Source of the DNA: Pseudomonadales bacterium | GTDB lineage: Bacteria; Pseudomonadota; Gammaproteobacteria; Pseudomonadales; Pseudohongiellaceae | NCBI GenBank assembly: GCA_024234395.1 | Contig: JACKOH010000002.1 | Location: 1,116,001 to 1,180,000, forward strand | Direction: 5' to 3' | Length of the DNA stretch: 64,000 nucleotides | Part shown: one piece after another, positions 51,750 through 61,732 of the stretch | How the letters are laid out: the number at the start of each line of letters is the position of its first letter | Numbering within the stretch: the first letter of the stretch is position 1 | Program-made: the position numbers and the translations under genes | Notes under the pieces: generated by a model | The model's input: only the letters and a program-made list of their open reading frames with translations | Database searches by the model: none | What the model was told of the DNA's origin: nothing

Positions 51750-51893
51750 TCGCAGCAAGTTGTAAATCACCGAGCTGGCCCAATACGGCATTAAGATCTC
51801 GCTCAATATGCTCAATTGCGATGTGTAAGCCGCGCTTTTTAGCCAGATTTTGCCTTGTCCTGCACTCACCTGAAAGCTTTCAGCGGGCTGTCA
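51750..51893. repeat. Dispersed palindromic repeat, family A, copy 4 (degraded)
   Basis: It retains the core ACGGCATTAAGATCTCGCTC, GTGTAAGCCGCGCTTTTT and TTGCCTTGTCCTGCACTCACCTG. The inverted ends have decayed. It lies just after the phospholipase D remnant. Confidence 0.7.
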
Positions 51894-52077
51894 GGACAGC
51901 CTAATCTGCCAGGCCAGCTGACGCGGTTCTCCGTCTATAAGCGGTGCGGCAGACAAGATCAAAAGGCGATCCGTACCGGGTCAGTGGTGGAAGCGGGGAT
52001 GGATTGGGTCCAGGTGGCAATTGCCGCGGTGGCGGGTACGGTGTTACCTTCCTGTTAGCAGCGGAGTAAATTTCGAT

Positions 52078-55000
52078 ATGAAACCCTTTAAGGAAGCAGT
52101 CAGAAACATTCCAAGGTCAGCCTGGTGGTTGTCGGGAATTCTGCTGCTCTACACATTGTGTGGGTTCTTCCTGGTACCCTGGCTGGCGGTAAGCCAGTTG
52201 CAAAAGATACTGGAGCAGCGCCTGGCTCTCACGACACAGGTCGAATCGGTTTATTTTAATCCCTTTACCTTTCATGCCGAGGTGGCAGGCCTCGAAATCG
52301 ATGAGCAGGATGGCTCACCACTGCTTCACACGCAGTTATTACAGGCTAATTTTCACCCCACGCGACTGCTGCTGCTGCGACTGCAGTTCGAGCATCTTGC
52401 GATTCAGGATCTGGATTTATTCCTGCACCGGGATCGGCAGGGGCTCGATACGCTGACCCGTCTGGCGCAGGTCTGGAACGCCAGCGCGGAACCGGCGACA
52501 GTGGAATCAGAACCGGTTCCGGATGACGAGGAGGCCGGGCCGTTTCCGGTACTGGTTGAATCGATCAGGCTGGCCAACCTGAATCTGCACCTTCGCGACG
52601 AAGTCCCGGCCACGCCGTTTGAAACCACATTGACCCTGGCACAGGTCGAGGTTGCCAATCTGTCTACCTTGCCTGACCGCGAGGGAAACAGCTCACTGGC
52701 ACTGGTTTTCGAAGATCAGGCACGACTCGACTGGCAGGGGGAAATGCAGCTTAATCCGCCTCGATTCAATGGCCAGGTGAGCCTCGAAAACTTTGCCCTT
52801 GGTATAGTAACCCGCTATCTCCAGGATCGGCTGCCACTGACCCTGAGCAGCGGCCGTCTGAGTGCGTCCCTGGGCTACCGTCTCGACCTGTCGCAGGAGC
52901 AGCTGGTCCTGGCGCTGGAACAGATAAATCTGGCGGTCACCGACCTTGCCGGCGTCCAGGATGGGCAGACGCAACCTTTTCTGACCGCCACATCCCTGCA
53001 ACTGGAAAACGGCAGCCTGACCCTGCCCGGAAACCGGGTCAGGGTGGACGCTCTGCAGTTTCAGGATATCGAAATTGCGGTAACCCGTGAGACCGATGGA
53101 GTGACCAACCTGCAGAACCTGGTTACCGCCCTGGTGGAAAACGGGACAACTGACCCTCAACCGGCAGCGGCGCCAACCGCAGAGCCAGTGGAGCCCTGGG
53201 ATATCGGATTGCAGCGTCTGGTCCTGGCGGACAACCGGGTCAGCTTCAGCGACCGCAGTCTCGAACAGCCGGCTCAACTGGGGGTGGTACTGGACCTTGA
53301 ATTGACTGATCTGAGCAATCAACCGGCAGCACAGTTTCCTTTCACCGGCAGCCTGCGCTTCGATTCAGGGGGGTTGTTGCAGACCGAAGGTCAGCTCGGC
53401 GCGTTACCGTCTCTAAATGTGGACGCCATGCTGAATCTCGACAGTCTGGACCTGACGGTCCTGCAGCCCTATGTCAACGAGGTTGCGCTGGTGCGGCTGG
53501 ACAGTGCCTGGCTCGATTCGCAGAGCCAGCTGCGCATCAGCGATGAGGAGTCCCTGAGGGTCCAGGGTGCTGTAAAGTTGCGCGACCTGGCTGTGGCGGA
53601 CCAGACCCTGCAGGAACGGCTGCTGTCCCTGACCAGCCTGGATGTCAGTGGCATCGATTATTCCCGGGGCGGGAACTCGCTGGATATCTCGGAACTGAGT
53701 TTTGACTCGCTGTTCGCCCGGGTGCTTATCAACGAGGATGGCAGCACCAATGTCGGCCAGTTGGTCAGGCCCGGCGAGCCGGTGGCAGAAAGCGCCGCTG
53801 CCGGGACTGGCAGCGAACCGCAGCCCCAACCTGGTCAGGAAGCGGCAACGGTTGCACCGATTACCATGACGATTGGCAGAATTCAGGTGAATGACGCGGC
53901 ATCGGATTTCACTGATCTGAGCCTGCCACTGCCCTTCAATGCCAATATTCACGCGCTGACGGGTACGGCAGAGGGTTTCTCGGCGCCGTCATCCCAGCCC
54001 ATGGAATTTATTCTCGAAGGGGACGTGGACGAGTACGGCCTGGTGCAATTGAACAGCAGTTTCAATCCATTCGCGGTTACCGATCAGAGCCGCATCGATC
54101 TGCAGTTCCGGAACCTGGCATTACCGCCGCTGACGCCCTATGTCATCAAGTTCGCCGGCCGGGAAATCGACGCTGGCAATATGGATGTGGATCTGTCCTA
54201 CAATCTGGAAGCCGGGCAATTGATGGCCAACAACCAGGTGGTACTGCGTGATCTGCAGCTCGGTGATCGGGTTGATTATCCCGATGCGATGGATCTCCCG
54301 CTGGACCTGGCTATGGCGTTATTGAAGGACAGCCGCGGTGTCATCGATCTTGAGGTTCCGGTCAGTGGCGATGTCAACAGTCCGGAGTTTGACATGGGAC
54401 CGGCTATCCGTCGGGCTATAACCAATATCCTGACTAATATTGTGGCCGCCCCGTTCCGGTTGCTGGGTTCGTTGTTGGGTGGCGGCCAGGACGACGACAT
54501 CGGAACCATCAGGTTTCAGGCCGGCAGAGCCAATCTGGCGCCGCCGGAACGGCAGGTTCTGGACCGACTGCGCGAGGCTCTGGTACAGCGCCCCGAACTG
54601 GTCCTGGAAATTCCCCTGCTGACTGCCGAGGCGGACCGGGTGGCACTGCAGACAGCGCTGGTCAGCGAGCGTGTAAACGCCAGGATCGAGGCGCTGCCGG
54701 AAGGATCGGCATCACTCACTGAACAACGACTGACGGTCCTTGAGACCCTGTATGGCGAGGCGGGCCTGACGCCGGATCTGGCAACCCTGCAGGCGCAGGA
54801 CACTATCGAGACTTCGGTAACCAATCCCCTGACCGGTGAACCCCTGACTTCACAACAGCTGGATGTGCAGGCCTATGTGACCGATATCCGGACCCGGCTG
54901 AGTGCAGCGGAACCGGTTAGCGATTCGCGGCTGGACGCACTGGCCCTGGAACGGGCCAATTCCATCAGGAATTATCTGACGGCTGAACAGGCCATGCCCG

Positions 55001-55092
55001 CTGAGCAAGTGGTTATTGCGGCGGCGCAGACCGCTGAGCCTGACGATGACGGTTGGCTGGAGCTGGAGTTTGGTCTGCAGGCAGGCCGCTGA
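52078..55092 (+). CDS. DUF748 / AsmA-like large envelope protein
   Basis: A 1004-residue protein with an N-terminal membrane anchor (SAWWLSGILLLYTLCGFFLV) and a long periplasmic beta-rich body (LEQRLALTTQVESVYFNPFTFHAEVAGLEI...). The later part carries the DUF748 core (NMDVDLSYNLEAGQLMANNQVVLRDLQLGDRV, LPLDLAMALLKDSRGVIDLEVPVSGDVNSPEFDMGPAIRRAITNILTNIVAAPFRLLGSLLGG). The C-terminal segment (IRFQAGRANLAPPERQVLDRLREAL) resembles an OmpA-like domain. Related AsmA-type proteins act in lipid transport between membranes. GGAG lies 12 bases before the start. Confidence 0.88.
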   Translation: MKPFKEAVRNIPRSAWWLSGILLLYTLCGFFLVPWLAVSQLQKILEQRLALTTQVESVYFNPFTFHAEVAGLEIDEQDGSPLLHTQLLQANFHPTRLLLLRLQFEHLAIQDLDLFLHRDRQGLDTLTRLAQVWNASAEPATVESEPVPDDEEAGPFPVLVESIRLANLNLHLRDEVPATPFETTLTLAQVEVANLSTLPDREGNSSLALVFEDQARLDWQGEMQLNPPRFNGQVSLENFALGIVTRYLQDRLPLTLSSGRLSASLGYRLDLSQEQLVLALEQINLAVTDLAGVQDGQTQPFLTATSLQLENGSLTLPGNRVRVDALQFQDIEIAVTRETDGVTNLQNLVTALVENGTTDPQPAAAPTAEPVEPWDIGLQRLVLADNRVSFSDRSLEQPAQLGVVLDLELTDLSNQPAAQFPFTGSLRFDSGGLLQTEGQLGALPSLNVDAMLNLDSLDLTVLQPYVNEVALVRLDSAWLDSQSQLRISDEESLRVQGAVKLRDLAVADQTLQERLLSLTSLDVSGIDYSRGGNSLDISELSFDSLFARVLINEDGSTNVGQLVRPGEPVAESAAAGTGSEPQPQPGQEAATVAPITMTIGRIQVNDAASDFTDLSLPLPFNANIHALTGTAEGFSAPSSQPMEFILEGDVDEYGLVQLNSSFNPFAVTDQSRIDLQFRNLALPPLTPYVIKFAGREIDAGNMDVDLSYNLEAGQLMANNQVVLRDLQLGDRVDYPDAMDLPLDLAMALLKDSRGVIDLEVPVSGDVNSPEFDMGPAIRRAITNILTNIVAAPFRLLGSLLGGGQDDDIGTIRFQAGRANLAPPERQVLDRLREALVQRPELVLEIPLLTAEADRVALQTALVSERVNARIEALPEGSASLTEQRLTVLETLYGEAGLTPDLATLQAQDTIETSVTNPLTGEPLTSQQLDVQAYVTDIRTRLSAAEPVSDSRLDALALERANSIRNYLTAEQAMPAEQVVIAAAQTAEPDDDGWLELEFGLQAGR

Positions 55093-55113
55093 ACCCTGTC
55101 GGCTGTGTCGCGA

Positions 55114-56301
55114 TCAGTCATTTACCCGGCAGATCAGGCCTTTCAGGTACTGACTTTCAGGGAATGCGAGTGCGACCGGGTGGTCGAACCCCTGGTGCAG
55201 ATAGCGGACGATTTCACCATCCCGGTCGGCATCCAGGAACGCATCGGCGGTTATTTTCTGAAACAGTTTCAGATCGATGCCGCCCGAACAGGAAAACGTC
55301 ACCAGGTAGCCGCCCGGGTTGATCAGTTTGACAGCCTGTAAAGCGAGGTCCTTGTAGGCCCGGGCTGCTTTCATCACCTGGCTCTTCTGTTCGGCAAACT
55401 TGGGCGGGTCCAGGACCACCAGGTCGATTCGTCGGCCCTCGGCCTGCCAGTCGCGCAGCAGGTTTCCGACCCGCGCTTCGATAGCCTGGTGCCGGCTGTC
55501 GTGCAACTGGTTGTGTTGAAGATTCCGTTCCAGCAAGGTCAGGGCAGGTGCAGAGCTATCGACGCTGGTCACGTGAGTTGCGCCGGCTGACAGGGCGGCG
55601 AGGGAAAACCCGCCGGTGTAGGCAAAACAGTTCAGTACCGTGCGACCCCGGCAATAGGATCGAACCAGGTGGCGGTTTTCCGCCTGGTCCAGGTAAAAGC
55701 CGGTTTTCTGGCCACTGGTTATATTGACTTCAAACTGCAATCCGTTTTCCCGGATCAGGACCCCTTCCGGAGCGGGGTCGCCCCACAGGGTTCCTTCGCT
55801 GCCGGTCAGTCCTTCCCGCTTCCGGGCAGCGGTATCCGACCTTTCCAGTATGCCCCGGCAGCCAGTCTGTTCCGCCAGCAGTTCCACCAGGGTCGTCTTC
55901 CACGGTTCCAGTCCGGCAAACTGGAACTGGCAGACCAGGAAATCGTCATAGCGGTCGACGATCAGGCCCGGCAGGTGATCGGATTCTCCGAACACCAGCC
56001 GGCAGGCATTATTGTCTGTGTCCTGCAGATAGCTGTTGCGTTTTGCCAGAGCCGCGGCCAGGGTAACCTGAAGGAAATCCCGGTCGATAGCACCGTCCTC
56101 GAACCTCAGCAACCGCACTCTTATCTGCGACTCGGGAGACCAGGCTCCGACTCCGAGCAGAGTTCGGTCGGAACCGACTACGCGGACTACATCTCCCGCC
56201 TGCGGGTTGCCCTCGACCGTCTCGATGGCACCGGAGAAGACCCAGGGATGGCGGCGTTGCAGGGAGGCTTCGCGGCCTTTTTTGAGACGTACCGTTTTCA
56301 T
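55114..56301 (-). CDS. rlmI: 23S rRNA (cytosine-C5)-methyltransferase RlmI-like
   Basis: A 395-residue class I SAM methyltransferase that modifies 23S rRNA (C1962 in E. coli). An N-terminal PUA-like domain (VRLKKGREASLQRRHPWVFSGAIETVEG) is followed by the catalytic domain: the SAM loop LNCFAYTGGFSLAALSAGA, DLVVLDPPKFAEQ, and the catalytic-Cys region TFSCSGGIDL. It is convergent with the DUF748 gene, with 21 bases between stops. Confidence 0.93.
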   Translation of the reverse strand: MKTVRLKKGREASLQRRHPWVFSGAIETVEGNPQAGDVVRVVGSDRTLLGVGAWSPESQIRVRLLRFEDGAIDRDFLQVTLAAALAKRNSYLQDTDNNACRLVFGESDHLPGLIVDRYDDFLVCQFQFAGLEPWKTTLVELLAEQTGCRGILERSDTAARKREGLTGSEGTLWGDPAPEGVLIRENGLQFEVNITSGQKTGFYLDQAENRHLVRSYCRGRTVLNCFAYTGGFSLAALSAGATHVTSVDSSAPALTLLERNLQHNQLHDSRHQAIEARVGNLLRDWQAEGRRIDLVVLDPPKFAEQKSQVMKAARAYKDLALQAVKLINPGGYLVTFSCSGGIDLKLFQKITADAFLDADRDGEIVRYLHQGFDHPVALAFPESQYLKGLICRVND

Positions 56302-56514
56302 GGTTGTAATCCGCTGTGAGACTGCCGGTGGGGAGTAGGGAAATCACGACCGGAAAATGTGGCCCGCGAGTGGATCCGTTCCATGGTATTAGTCCTGAGG
56401 AAACGCTAACATGAATGCCTGAAGTCAATCAGGATGACTACTGGCCAATTATACGGGCACTGCTGCTTCCAGACGAGCTTGTTGTCAGGGTTGCTCCGAC
56501 CCAGCCAGTCGTAC

Positions 56515-56551
56515 CAGCAGAGCAAGAGCGCAAGAGCGCAAGAGCAAAAGG
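56515..56551. repeat. 8-bp tandem repeat overlapping a ribosome-binding site
   Basis: AGCGCAAG at 56527 and 56535, flanked by AGCAAG and AGCAAAAG variants. The last unit supplies the AAAGG that precedes the GTG start at 56555. Confidence 0.65.
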
Positions 56552-56554
56552 TCA

Positions 56555-56932
56555 GTGACAGCCGATAACGGGAATCAGCCGGACAAACGGAATAACACGG
56601 AAGATGAGCGGCAGTTTGAGAAGCAATTACACCGTATCAGCCGTTCGCGCAGCCACATGCTGGTCTGTTTCTACACCCTGCCCCTGTATATCGTAGCGCT
56701 GATTCTGCTCTTGAACGAAGGGCGTGGCGTGACTTTCTTCATGTTCGTCTATATGGCCGTTTATGCGGCTTTTGCCCTGGATATGGTGCTCAGAAAATGT
56801 CCGCGTTGCGGCGAGCAGTTCTTCGTCAGGATTCTGTTCCTGAATTTTGTCACCCGCCACTGCGTGCACTGCGGACTGTCCTGCCGACCCCGCGGGAACG
56901 GTGGGTCGACTGACGGTGGCAGGCATTTTTAG
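56555..56932 (+). CDS. Two-helix membrane protein with a four-Cys zinc ribbon
   Basis: A 125-residue hypothetical protein. It has a hydrophilic N-terminus, two hydrophobic helices (MLVCFYTLPLYIVALILLL and FFMFVYMAVYAAFALDMVL), then paired C-x2-C motifs (KCPRCGEQF and HCVHCGLSC) that could hold zinc. A GTG start follows AAAGG in a repeat. No family is recognised. Confidence 0.7.
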   Translation: MTADNGNQPDKRNNTEDERQFEKQLHRISRSRSHMLVCFYTLPLYIVALILLLNEGRGVTFFMFVYMAVYAAFALDMVLRKCPRCGEQFFVRILFLNFVTRHCVHCGLSCRPRGNGGSTDGGRHF

Positions 56933-56948
56933 GGGCCTGTGGCTGTCG

Positions 56949-56989
56949 GGAAAAAGGGGACAGTCCCTCAGGGACTGTCCCCTTTTTCC
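56949..56989. repeat. Perfect 20-bp palindrome of the GGGACAG type
   Basis: Arms 56949-56968 and 56970-56989 around a single C, inner sequence AGGGGACAGTCCCT. It starts 17 bases after the zinc-ribbon gene stop. On the plus strand it ends in CCCCTTTTTCC, so it could act as a terminator. A family-A end (CCAACAGGCTGCTAA) follows at about 56998-57012. Confidence 0.88.
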
Positions 56990-57109
56990 ATCGAAATCCA
57001 ACAGGCTGCTAAGTCAAATGGAGCTGCCTGCGAGAACGCCCTGGTGTCGAATCGGGTCAAGGCGAATTCTGGAGTCAGGAAATACATTGCGTGGACTGAT
57101 TGCAAGAGC

Positions 57110-58693
57110 TCAGTGAGTGGCCCGCAGCATGCGCAATAACTCGGTAACCCTGGGTGGCTGGCCGGTGCGCAACAGGCCCTGTCTGAAAACGCGGCCGGAC
57201 AGCCACATGACCAGGAAGATGCTCAGCAGCAGCAGCAGGGAGGTTCCGATCAGGTCGATAGGGGGCGGATTGGCGGCCGCGCGGTTCATCATCAGGAACG
57301 GTGTAAAAGGAGGAATCCAGGACAGGGTCCGGAACAGGCTGCCGTTGGGGTCCATTACCACGAAGGGTGTGATGGTAACGGGGATCATCATGGTGACAAT
57401 GATCGGTACCATCATGCCCTGGGCCTCCTTGAGAGTGTTGCAGAGACTGCCGATGGCCAGAAAGATTCCGGAATACAGGGCGTAACCGGCCAGGCAGTAG
57501 AACACAAACCAGGGTACCAGGTCGGAACTCAGGACGATGCCGATGATCTGCACGATGGTGCTGGTTTCAGCGCTGTCGTAAAAGTTGAGGAACAGGAACA
57601 GGGTCAGCAGCCAGGCGGCCAGGGTAGTCAGGCTGCTGAGTCCGATGCCGAGCATCTTACCCATCAGCAGTTCATTGGGCGTGACCGAGGCCAGCAGCAC
57701 CTCGAGAATGCGGTTGGATTTTTCTTCGATGGTATTGGTCAACAGGTACTGGACGCTTTGCATCAGGGCCAGAAACATGAAGTAGACAAATCCCATGGGG
57801 GCATACTGACGGAAAGTGTCAGCCATGCTGACAGCCTCTTCGCCGGCACTGGCAGTGGGATCGAGTTTGCTGAACGGCATACGGGTGCGTTGTATGTTGC
57901 GAATCAGCTGGATATTCAGGCCACTGCTGGAGAAGGCCTCGTCACGGATCCGGTTGTTGAGGCTGCGTTCGATGGCATCGGGAAGCCGCGGGTCGGCCAG
58001 ATTCCGGCTCCAGTACTGGACGCCGGTCGGCGCTGCCTGACCGGGAACCGGCATTACGCCGGGACGCAGGATCTGGCCATCCACGTCTGCCGGAATCAGG
58101 ATCAATGCAAACAGTTCGCCTTCGTCGCCGTCCACGCGGACCCGCCGTTCTCCGGCAAGATAGGGGCGCAATTGCCCGATAATCTGTTCCGGTTGTGCAG
58201 TCACATCCACACCTTCCGGTACTGGAGCCTGAATAAAGGAGCGGCGCGGGCTCTGAAAAGGCGGCGCGTCTTCCCGCAGGTAGGGGGCCGACATGGCCAG
58301 CGCTACGTCGAGCCCGCCGGATTCAATCCACTGGTTGAGTGCGGCCACCTCGTCACTGCCCACATCGTCCACCAGTTGGTCAGCGGCGGTCCTGGCATTT
58401 GCCGCTGTCAGTTCCAGGTCTCTTTCTTTACGGTTATCCAGCAGGTAATCGACAAAGGATTGCAGCACCTGGCGCTGATATTCAAGGTCGATTGCCGATT
58501 CCACGGTTTCCTGGTAACTGCCGGTCTGATCGATCAGCAGGTAATAACGGGTCGGTGAGGTACGGGCCAGCGAGGACTGAATAAGGTAAATGCCGATCAC
58601 CATCAGGGGTAACAACAGTATGCCGATCCAGAATCCGCGAGTACGGACGTTCTCCATATACTCGCGCCAGGCGATCATGCGAATCACTCTCAT
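57110..58693 (-). CDS. ABC-2 type permease (NatB-like)
   Basis: A 527-residue inner-membrane permease. The first helix (GFWIGILLLPLMVIGIYLI) is followed by a long extracytoplasmic domain, then a cluster of helices (YFMFLALMQSVQYLLTNTIEEKSNRILEVLLASVTPNELLMGKMLGIG). The EEKSNRILEVLLAS motif is characteristic of NatB-like ABC-2 exporters. It overlaps the ATPase gene by four bases (ATGA). The substrate may be sodium or an organic compound and is not shown by the sequence. Confidence 0.9.
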   Translation of the reverse strand: MRVIRMIAWREYMENVRTRGFWIGILLLPLMVIGIYLIQSSLARTSPTRYYLLIDQTGSYQETVESAIDLEYQRQVLQSFVDYLLDNRKERDLELTAANARTAADQLVDDVGSDEVAALNQWIESGGLDVALAMSAPYLREDAPPFQSPRRSFIQAPVPEGVDVTAQPEQIIGQLRPYLAGERRVRVDGDEGELFALILIPADVDGQILRPGVMPVPGQAAPTGVQYWSRNLADPRLPDAIERSLNNRIRDEAFSSSGLNIQLIRNIQRTRMPFSKLDPTASAGEEAVSMADTFRQYAPMGFVYFMFLALMQSVQYLLTNTIEEKSNRILEVLLASVTPNELLMGKMLGIGLSSLTTLAAWLLTLFLFLNFYDSAETSTIVQIIGIVLSSDLVPWFVFYCLAGYALYSGIFLAIGSLCNTLKEAQGMMVPIIVTMMIPVTITPFVVMDPNGSLFRTLSWIPPFTPFLMMNRAAANPPPIDLIGTSLLLLLSIFLVMWLSGRVFRQGLLRTGQPPRVTELLRMLRATH

Positions 58694-59631
58694 CGTAGTC
58701 GCTGCTCCCCGGCCTGGGGTCCGACCAGGTCCACAAATACATCATGCAGGCTGGGTTCAGCGTATTCGAAGCGGCTGAGCGGGATAGCGGAATCGAAGCA
58801 ATACTTGAGAATATCCTGCGGCTGGGCATTGTTGCCGATCTCCACCAGCCAGCGGGGCTCCGAGCCGGGGTCGGCTTCCGCCGGGGTAATCCTGACCACT
58901 GAGTTCAGGTTTTGCAGGCCGCTGATATCGCCGGCGGTTTCCAGCAGGACCCGTCGCGAGATCAGTGCCCGGGCCTCAGCAACGGTGCCATCGAAAATCT
59001 TGCGGCCACCGACAATGAGCAGAATCTGGTCGCACAGCCGCTCTGCGTGCTCCATGATATGAGTCGAAAAGATTACCGTCTGGCCATTGTTGCTCAGGTC
59101 CCGTATCAGTCCCTCCAGTACCTGTTGGTTCACTGGATCGAGACCGGAGAAAGGTTCATCAAGAATGATCAGTTCCGGTTCGTGTGCAACTGCGGCAAGA
59201 ACCTGGACTTTCTGTGACATGCCTTTGGAGAGGGATTCGATGCGGGCATTGTGAAATTCTATCAGGCCGTACTTCTTTAGCAGTTCCCTGGCCCTCTGCT
59301 CGGCAATCCTGCGCGAAAGTCCCTTGAGGCGGGCAAAGTAGGCAATCAGGGCATCCACTTTCATTTTCTTGTAAAGGCCTTTTTCCTCGGGCAGGTAACC
59401 GATCCGCTGACGTACCGCCAGTGCCGACTCGTGTCCCAGAATCGAAACACGGCCTGATGTCGGTCTGATAATGTCGAGGATCATGCGGATGGTGGTGGTT
59501 TTTCCAGCGCCATTGGGCCCCAGGAATCCATATACCGAGCCACGGGGAATCTGCAGATTTATCCTGTCCACCGCGGTGAAGCTACCGTAGGTTTTGCTGA
59601 CATTTTCCAGTGACAGTACGGCCTGTTGCAT
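58690..59631 (-). CDS. ABC transporter ATP-binding protein (NatA-like)
   Basis: Cytosolic ATPase of 313 residues. The start at 59631 gives the usual N-terminus (QQAVLSLENVSKTYGSF). An in-frame start at 59766 would add 45 implausible residues. It has Walker A GPNGAGKTTT, the Q-loop region IGYLPEEKGLYKKM, signature LSKGMSQKVQ and Walker B LIILDEPFSGLDP. It forms the exporter with the overlapping NatB-like permease. Confidence 0.92.
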   Translation of the reverse strand: MQQAVLSLENVSKTYGSFTAVDRINLQIPRGSVYGFLGPNGAGKTTTIRMILDIIRPTSGRVSILGHESALAVRQRIGYLPEEKGLYKKMKVDALIAYFARLKGLSRRIAEQRARELLKKYGLIEFHNARIESLSKGMSQKVQVLAAVAHEPELIILDEPFSGLDPVNQQVLEGLIRDLSNNGQTVIFSTHIMEHAERLCDQILLIVGGRKIFDGTVAEARALISRRVLLETAGDISGLQNLNSVVRITPAEADPGSEPRWLVEIGNNAQPQDILKYCFDSAIPLSRFEYAEPSLHDVFVDLVGPQAGEQRLR

Positions 59632-59935
59632 AGATTTTCGATCCAAGAGTGCGTTGCCGGCGTTCGGGCTTAATCGCAGGACAATACCCCAGCAGCCGCA
59701 ATATTTCAGCGATGACGTTCTCATTGTCTGTTGTCGGCCGTTACCGGTTGTCACCGCAGTTTTCACGGCCGATCCGGTTGCGGACGTTCGTTGTCATCCC
59801 ATTGCTGATCTGGATCCACGCCGCCAGGTCGAATTCAGCATGGACATTGCAGGGCCGGCCTTTTATGCTTCAGGACCAGCTCCGACAAATCCGGCGCCCG
59901 AACCGGCATCAGAACAATAACAAGCAGGAGTTCAC

Positions 59936-61360
59936 ATGGACGCAGACGTCATCTCCGCACCGGAATCCCTGGACCCGCAGTCCGACGCCAATATACGCAC
60001 CAGTATGCGTAAGGTGGCGCTGACCTCGCTGGCCGGCGGCAGTATCGAATGGTATGACTTCTTTCTTTACGGAACGGCCGCCGCGCTGGTCTTTCCAACG
60101 GTATTTTTCTCCGAGGACATGCCGCCGATTGTGGCGCTGATTGCATCGTTCAGTACCTTTGCCGTGGGCTTTGTCGCCCGTCCCCTGGGCGGTATCATTT
60201 TCGGCCATTTCGGCGATCGGATCGGTCGCAAACGAGCCCTGGTAATCGCGCTGATGATGATGGGTATCGGCACCACGCTGATCGGACTGCTGCCTACCTA
60301 TGGCACTATCGGTGCACTGGCACCGCTGGCGTTGGTGCTATTGCGGTTTGTTCAGGGCCTGGCGATCGGTGGGCAATGGGGCGGGGCGATGCTGCTGGTC
60401 ACCGAAAACGCCCCGGTCGAGCGGCGCGGTTACTATGGCGCCTTTGCACAGGCGGGGGCTCCGGTGGGAGTGATCCTGGCCAACCTGGCGTTTCTGATTA
60501 TCAGCAGCAGTGTGTCGGAACAGGCCTTCATGACCTGGGGCTGGCGTATACCGTTTCTGGCCAGCGTGGTGCTGATTGGCATCAGCCTGTATGTGCAACT
60601 GCATCTGGAAGATACCCAGGCCTTCAAGGAACTGGTTAAACTCAAACATCAGACTCCCCATCAGGGCGAGGAAATCATGCCGCCCGAAGAAGCCTTTGAG
60701 GCGGTTGCCGCAGAAAAGACTCCGCAGGGACAGCGTTCTCCGGTACTGGAAGCCCTGCGACTTTACCCGGGCAGAATCGCACTGGCCGCCGGTGCCTTCC
60801 TGTCGATTCAGGTAACTTTCTATATCCTCATTGTGTTTGTGGTGTCCTATGGCACCAATACGGAAATCGGGATAGGGCTGTCACGGAATTTCATGCTGGC
60901 CGCGGTGATGCTGGGCTCGGCAATTCAGATTCCCTTTCAGTTTGTGGCGGCGATCTACTCCGATCGTCGGGGCAGGCGTGGCGTTTATATGCTGGGTGCG
61001 GTTCTGTGTGCGATCTGGGGTTTCGTGCTGTTTCCGCTTATCGATACCGGCAGCTTTTTTCTGGTTGTAATAGCGGTCACCGGCGGACTCGGATTTCTCG
61101 GTATGCAATATGGCCCGCAGGCTGCGTTTTTTACCGAGTTGTTCAGTACCCATGTTCGATATTCCGGTGCCTCACTGGGTTATCAGGTGGGTGCCATCGT
61201 GGGCGGTGCGCTGGCACCGATTATTGCCACCCTGCTGTGGACCGAGTATGGTATTGTTTTCGTGTCGGTTTACATCGCCCTGGCGGCAGTGCTGACCATC
61301 GCTTCGGTGCTGATGCTGACTGAAACGCGGGGCACGGACCTGCATGCCTTGGCGCGCTGA
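59936..61360 (+). CDS. MFS transporter, metabolite:H+ symporter type
   Basis: A 474-residue twelve-helix inner-membrane symporter. Hallmarks are SIEWYDFFLYGTAAAL in helix 1, the loop-2 motif GHFGDRIGRKRAL, RFVQGLAIGGQWGGAMLL, YYGAFAQAGAPVGVI and SDRRGRRG in the second half. These match the ProP/ShiA-like MHS group that takes up organic acids, osmolytes or aromatic acids. AGGAG lies 6 bases before the start. A soluble insert of about 40 residues (HQGEEIMPPEEAFEAVAAEK) sits in the central loop. The substrate is unknown. Confidence 0.92.
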   Translation: MDADVISAPESLDPQSDANIRTSMRKVALTSLAGGSIEWYDFFLYGTAAALVFPTVFFSEDMPPIVALIASFSTFAVGFVARPLGGIIFGHFGDRIGRKRALVIALMMMGIGTTLIGLLPTYGTIGALAPLALVLLRFVQGLAIGGQWGGAMLLVTENAPVERRGYYGAFAQAGAPVGVILANLAFLIISSSVSEQAFMTWGWRIPFLASVVLIGISLYVQLHLEDTQAFKELVKLKHQTPHQGEEIMPPEEAFEAVAAEKTPQGQRSPVLEALRLYPGRIALAAGAFLSIQVTFYILIVFVVSYGTNTEIGIGLSRNFMLAAVMLGSAIQIPFQFVAAIYSDRRGRRGVYMLGAVLCAIWGFVLFPLIDTGSFFLVVIAVTGGLGFLGMQYGPQAAFFTELFSTHVRYSGASLGYQVGAIVGGALAPIIATLLWTEYGIVFVSVYIALAAVLTIASVLMLTETRGTDLHALAR

Positions 61361-61732
61361 ACCGCCGAGCGGTTTTTGCAGGTGAACGACTGTAACCGGG
61401 TCTCCGGTGGCGCGGCTCCATATAATCAGAGATTCCCTGATTTCGACCCGTAACGCCTCTTAACCTCACCAGCGTCTTTCCACTCAACAGGCTGTAAACC
61501 CGAAATCCGGGAATTTGCCACGGAGCTCAGTGGTCTTATACTAGAAGACCTCCGCGACCAGTCCTGGCCTGCTTCGGCGGACAGCGGAAGATTCAAAGTG
61601 TGCGGCAGTGACCGTGAACTTGTCCGGTGACCAGAGTGTTGTAACAGGTAACCGGCGGGTCCGGCGCAGCCGACCCTGCTCCGGGCCGGCTGCCAGCCGG
61701 TCCGCCCCAGTCTCTCTAATTGGTTCTGAACT
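61361..61732. other. Spacer of about 370 bases between the MFS and AsmA genes
   Basis: No supported gene. A family-A end-like word (CAACAGGCTGTAAA) occurs near 61486, and TTATACTAGAAG near 61537 could be part of a promoter. Nothing else is recognised. Confidence 0.45.
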
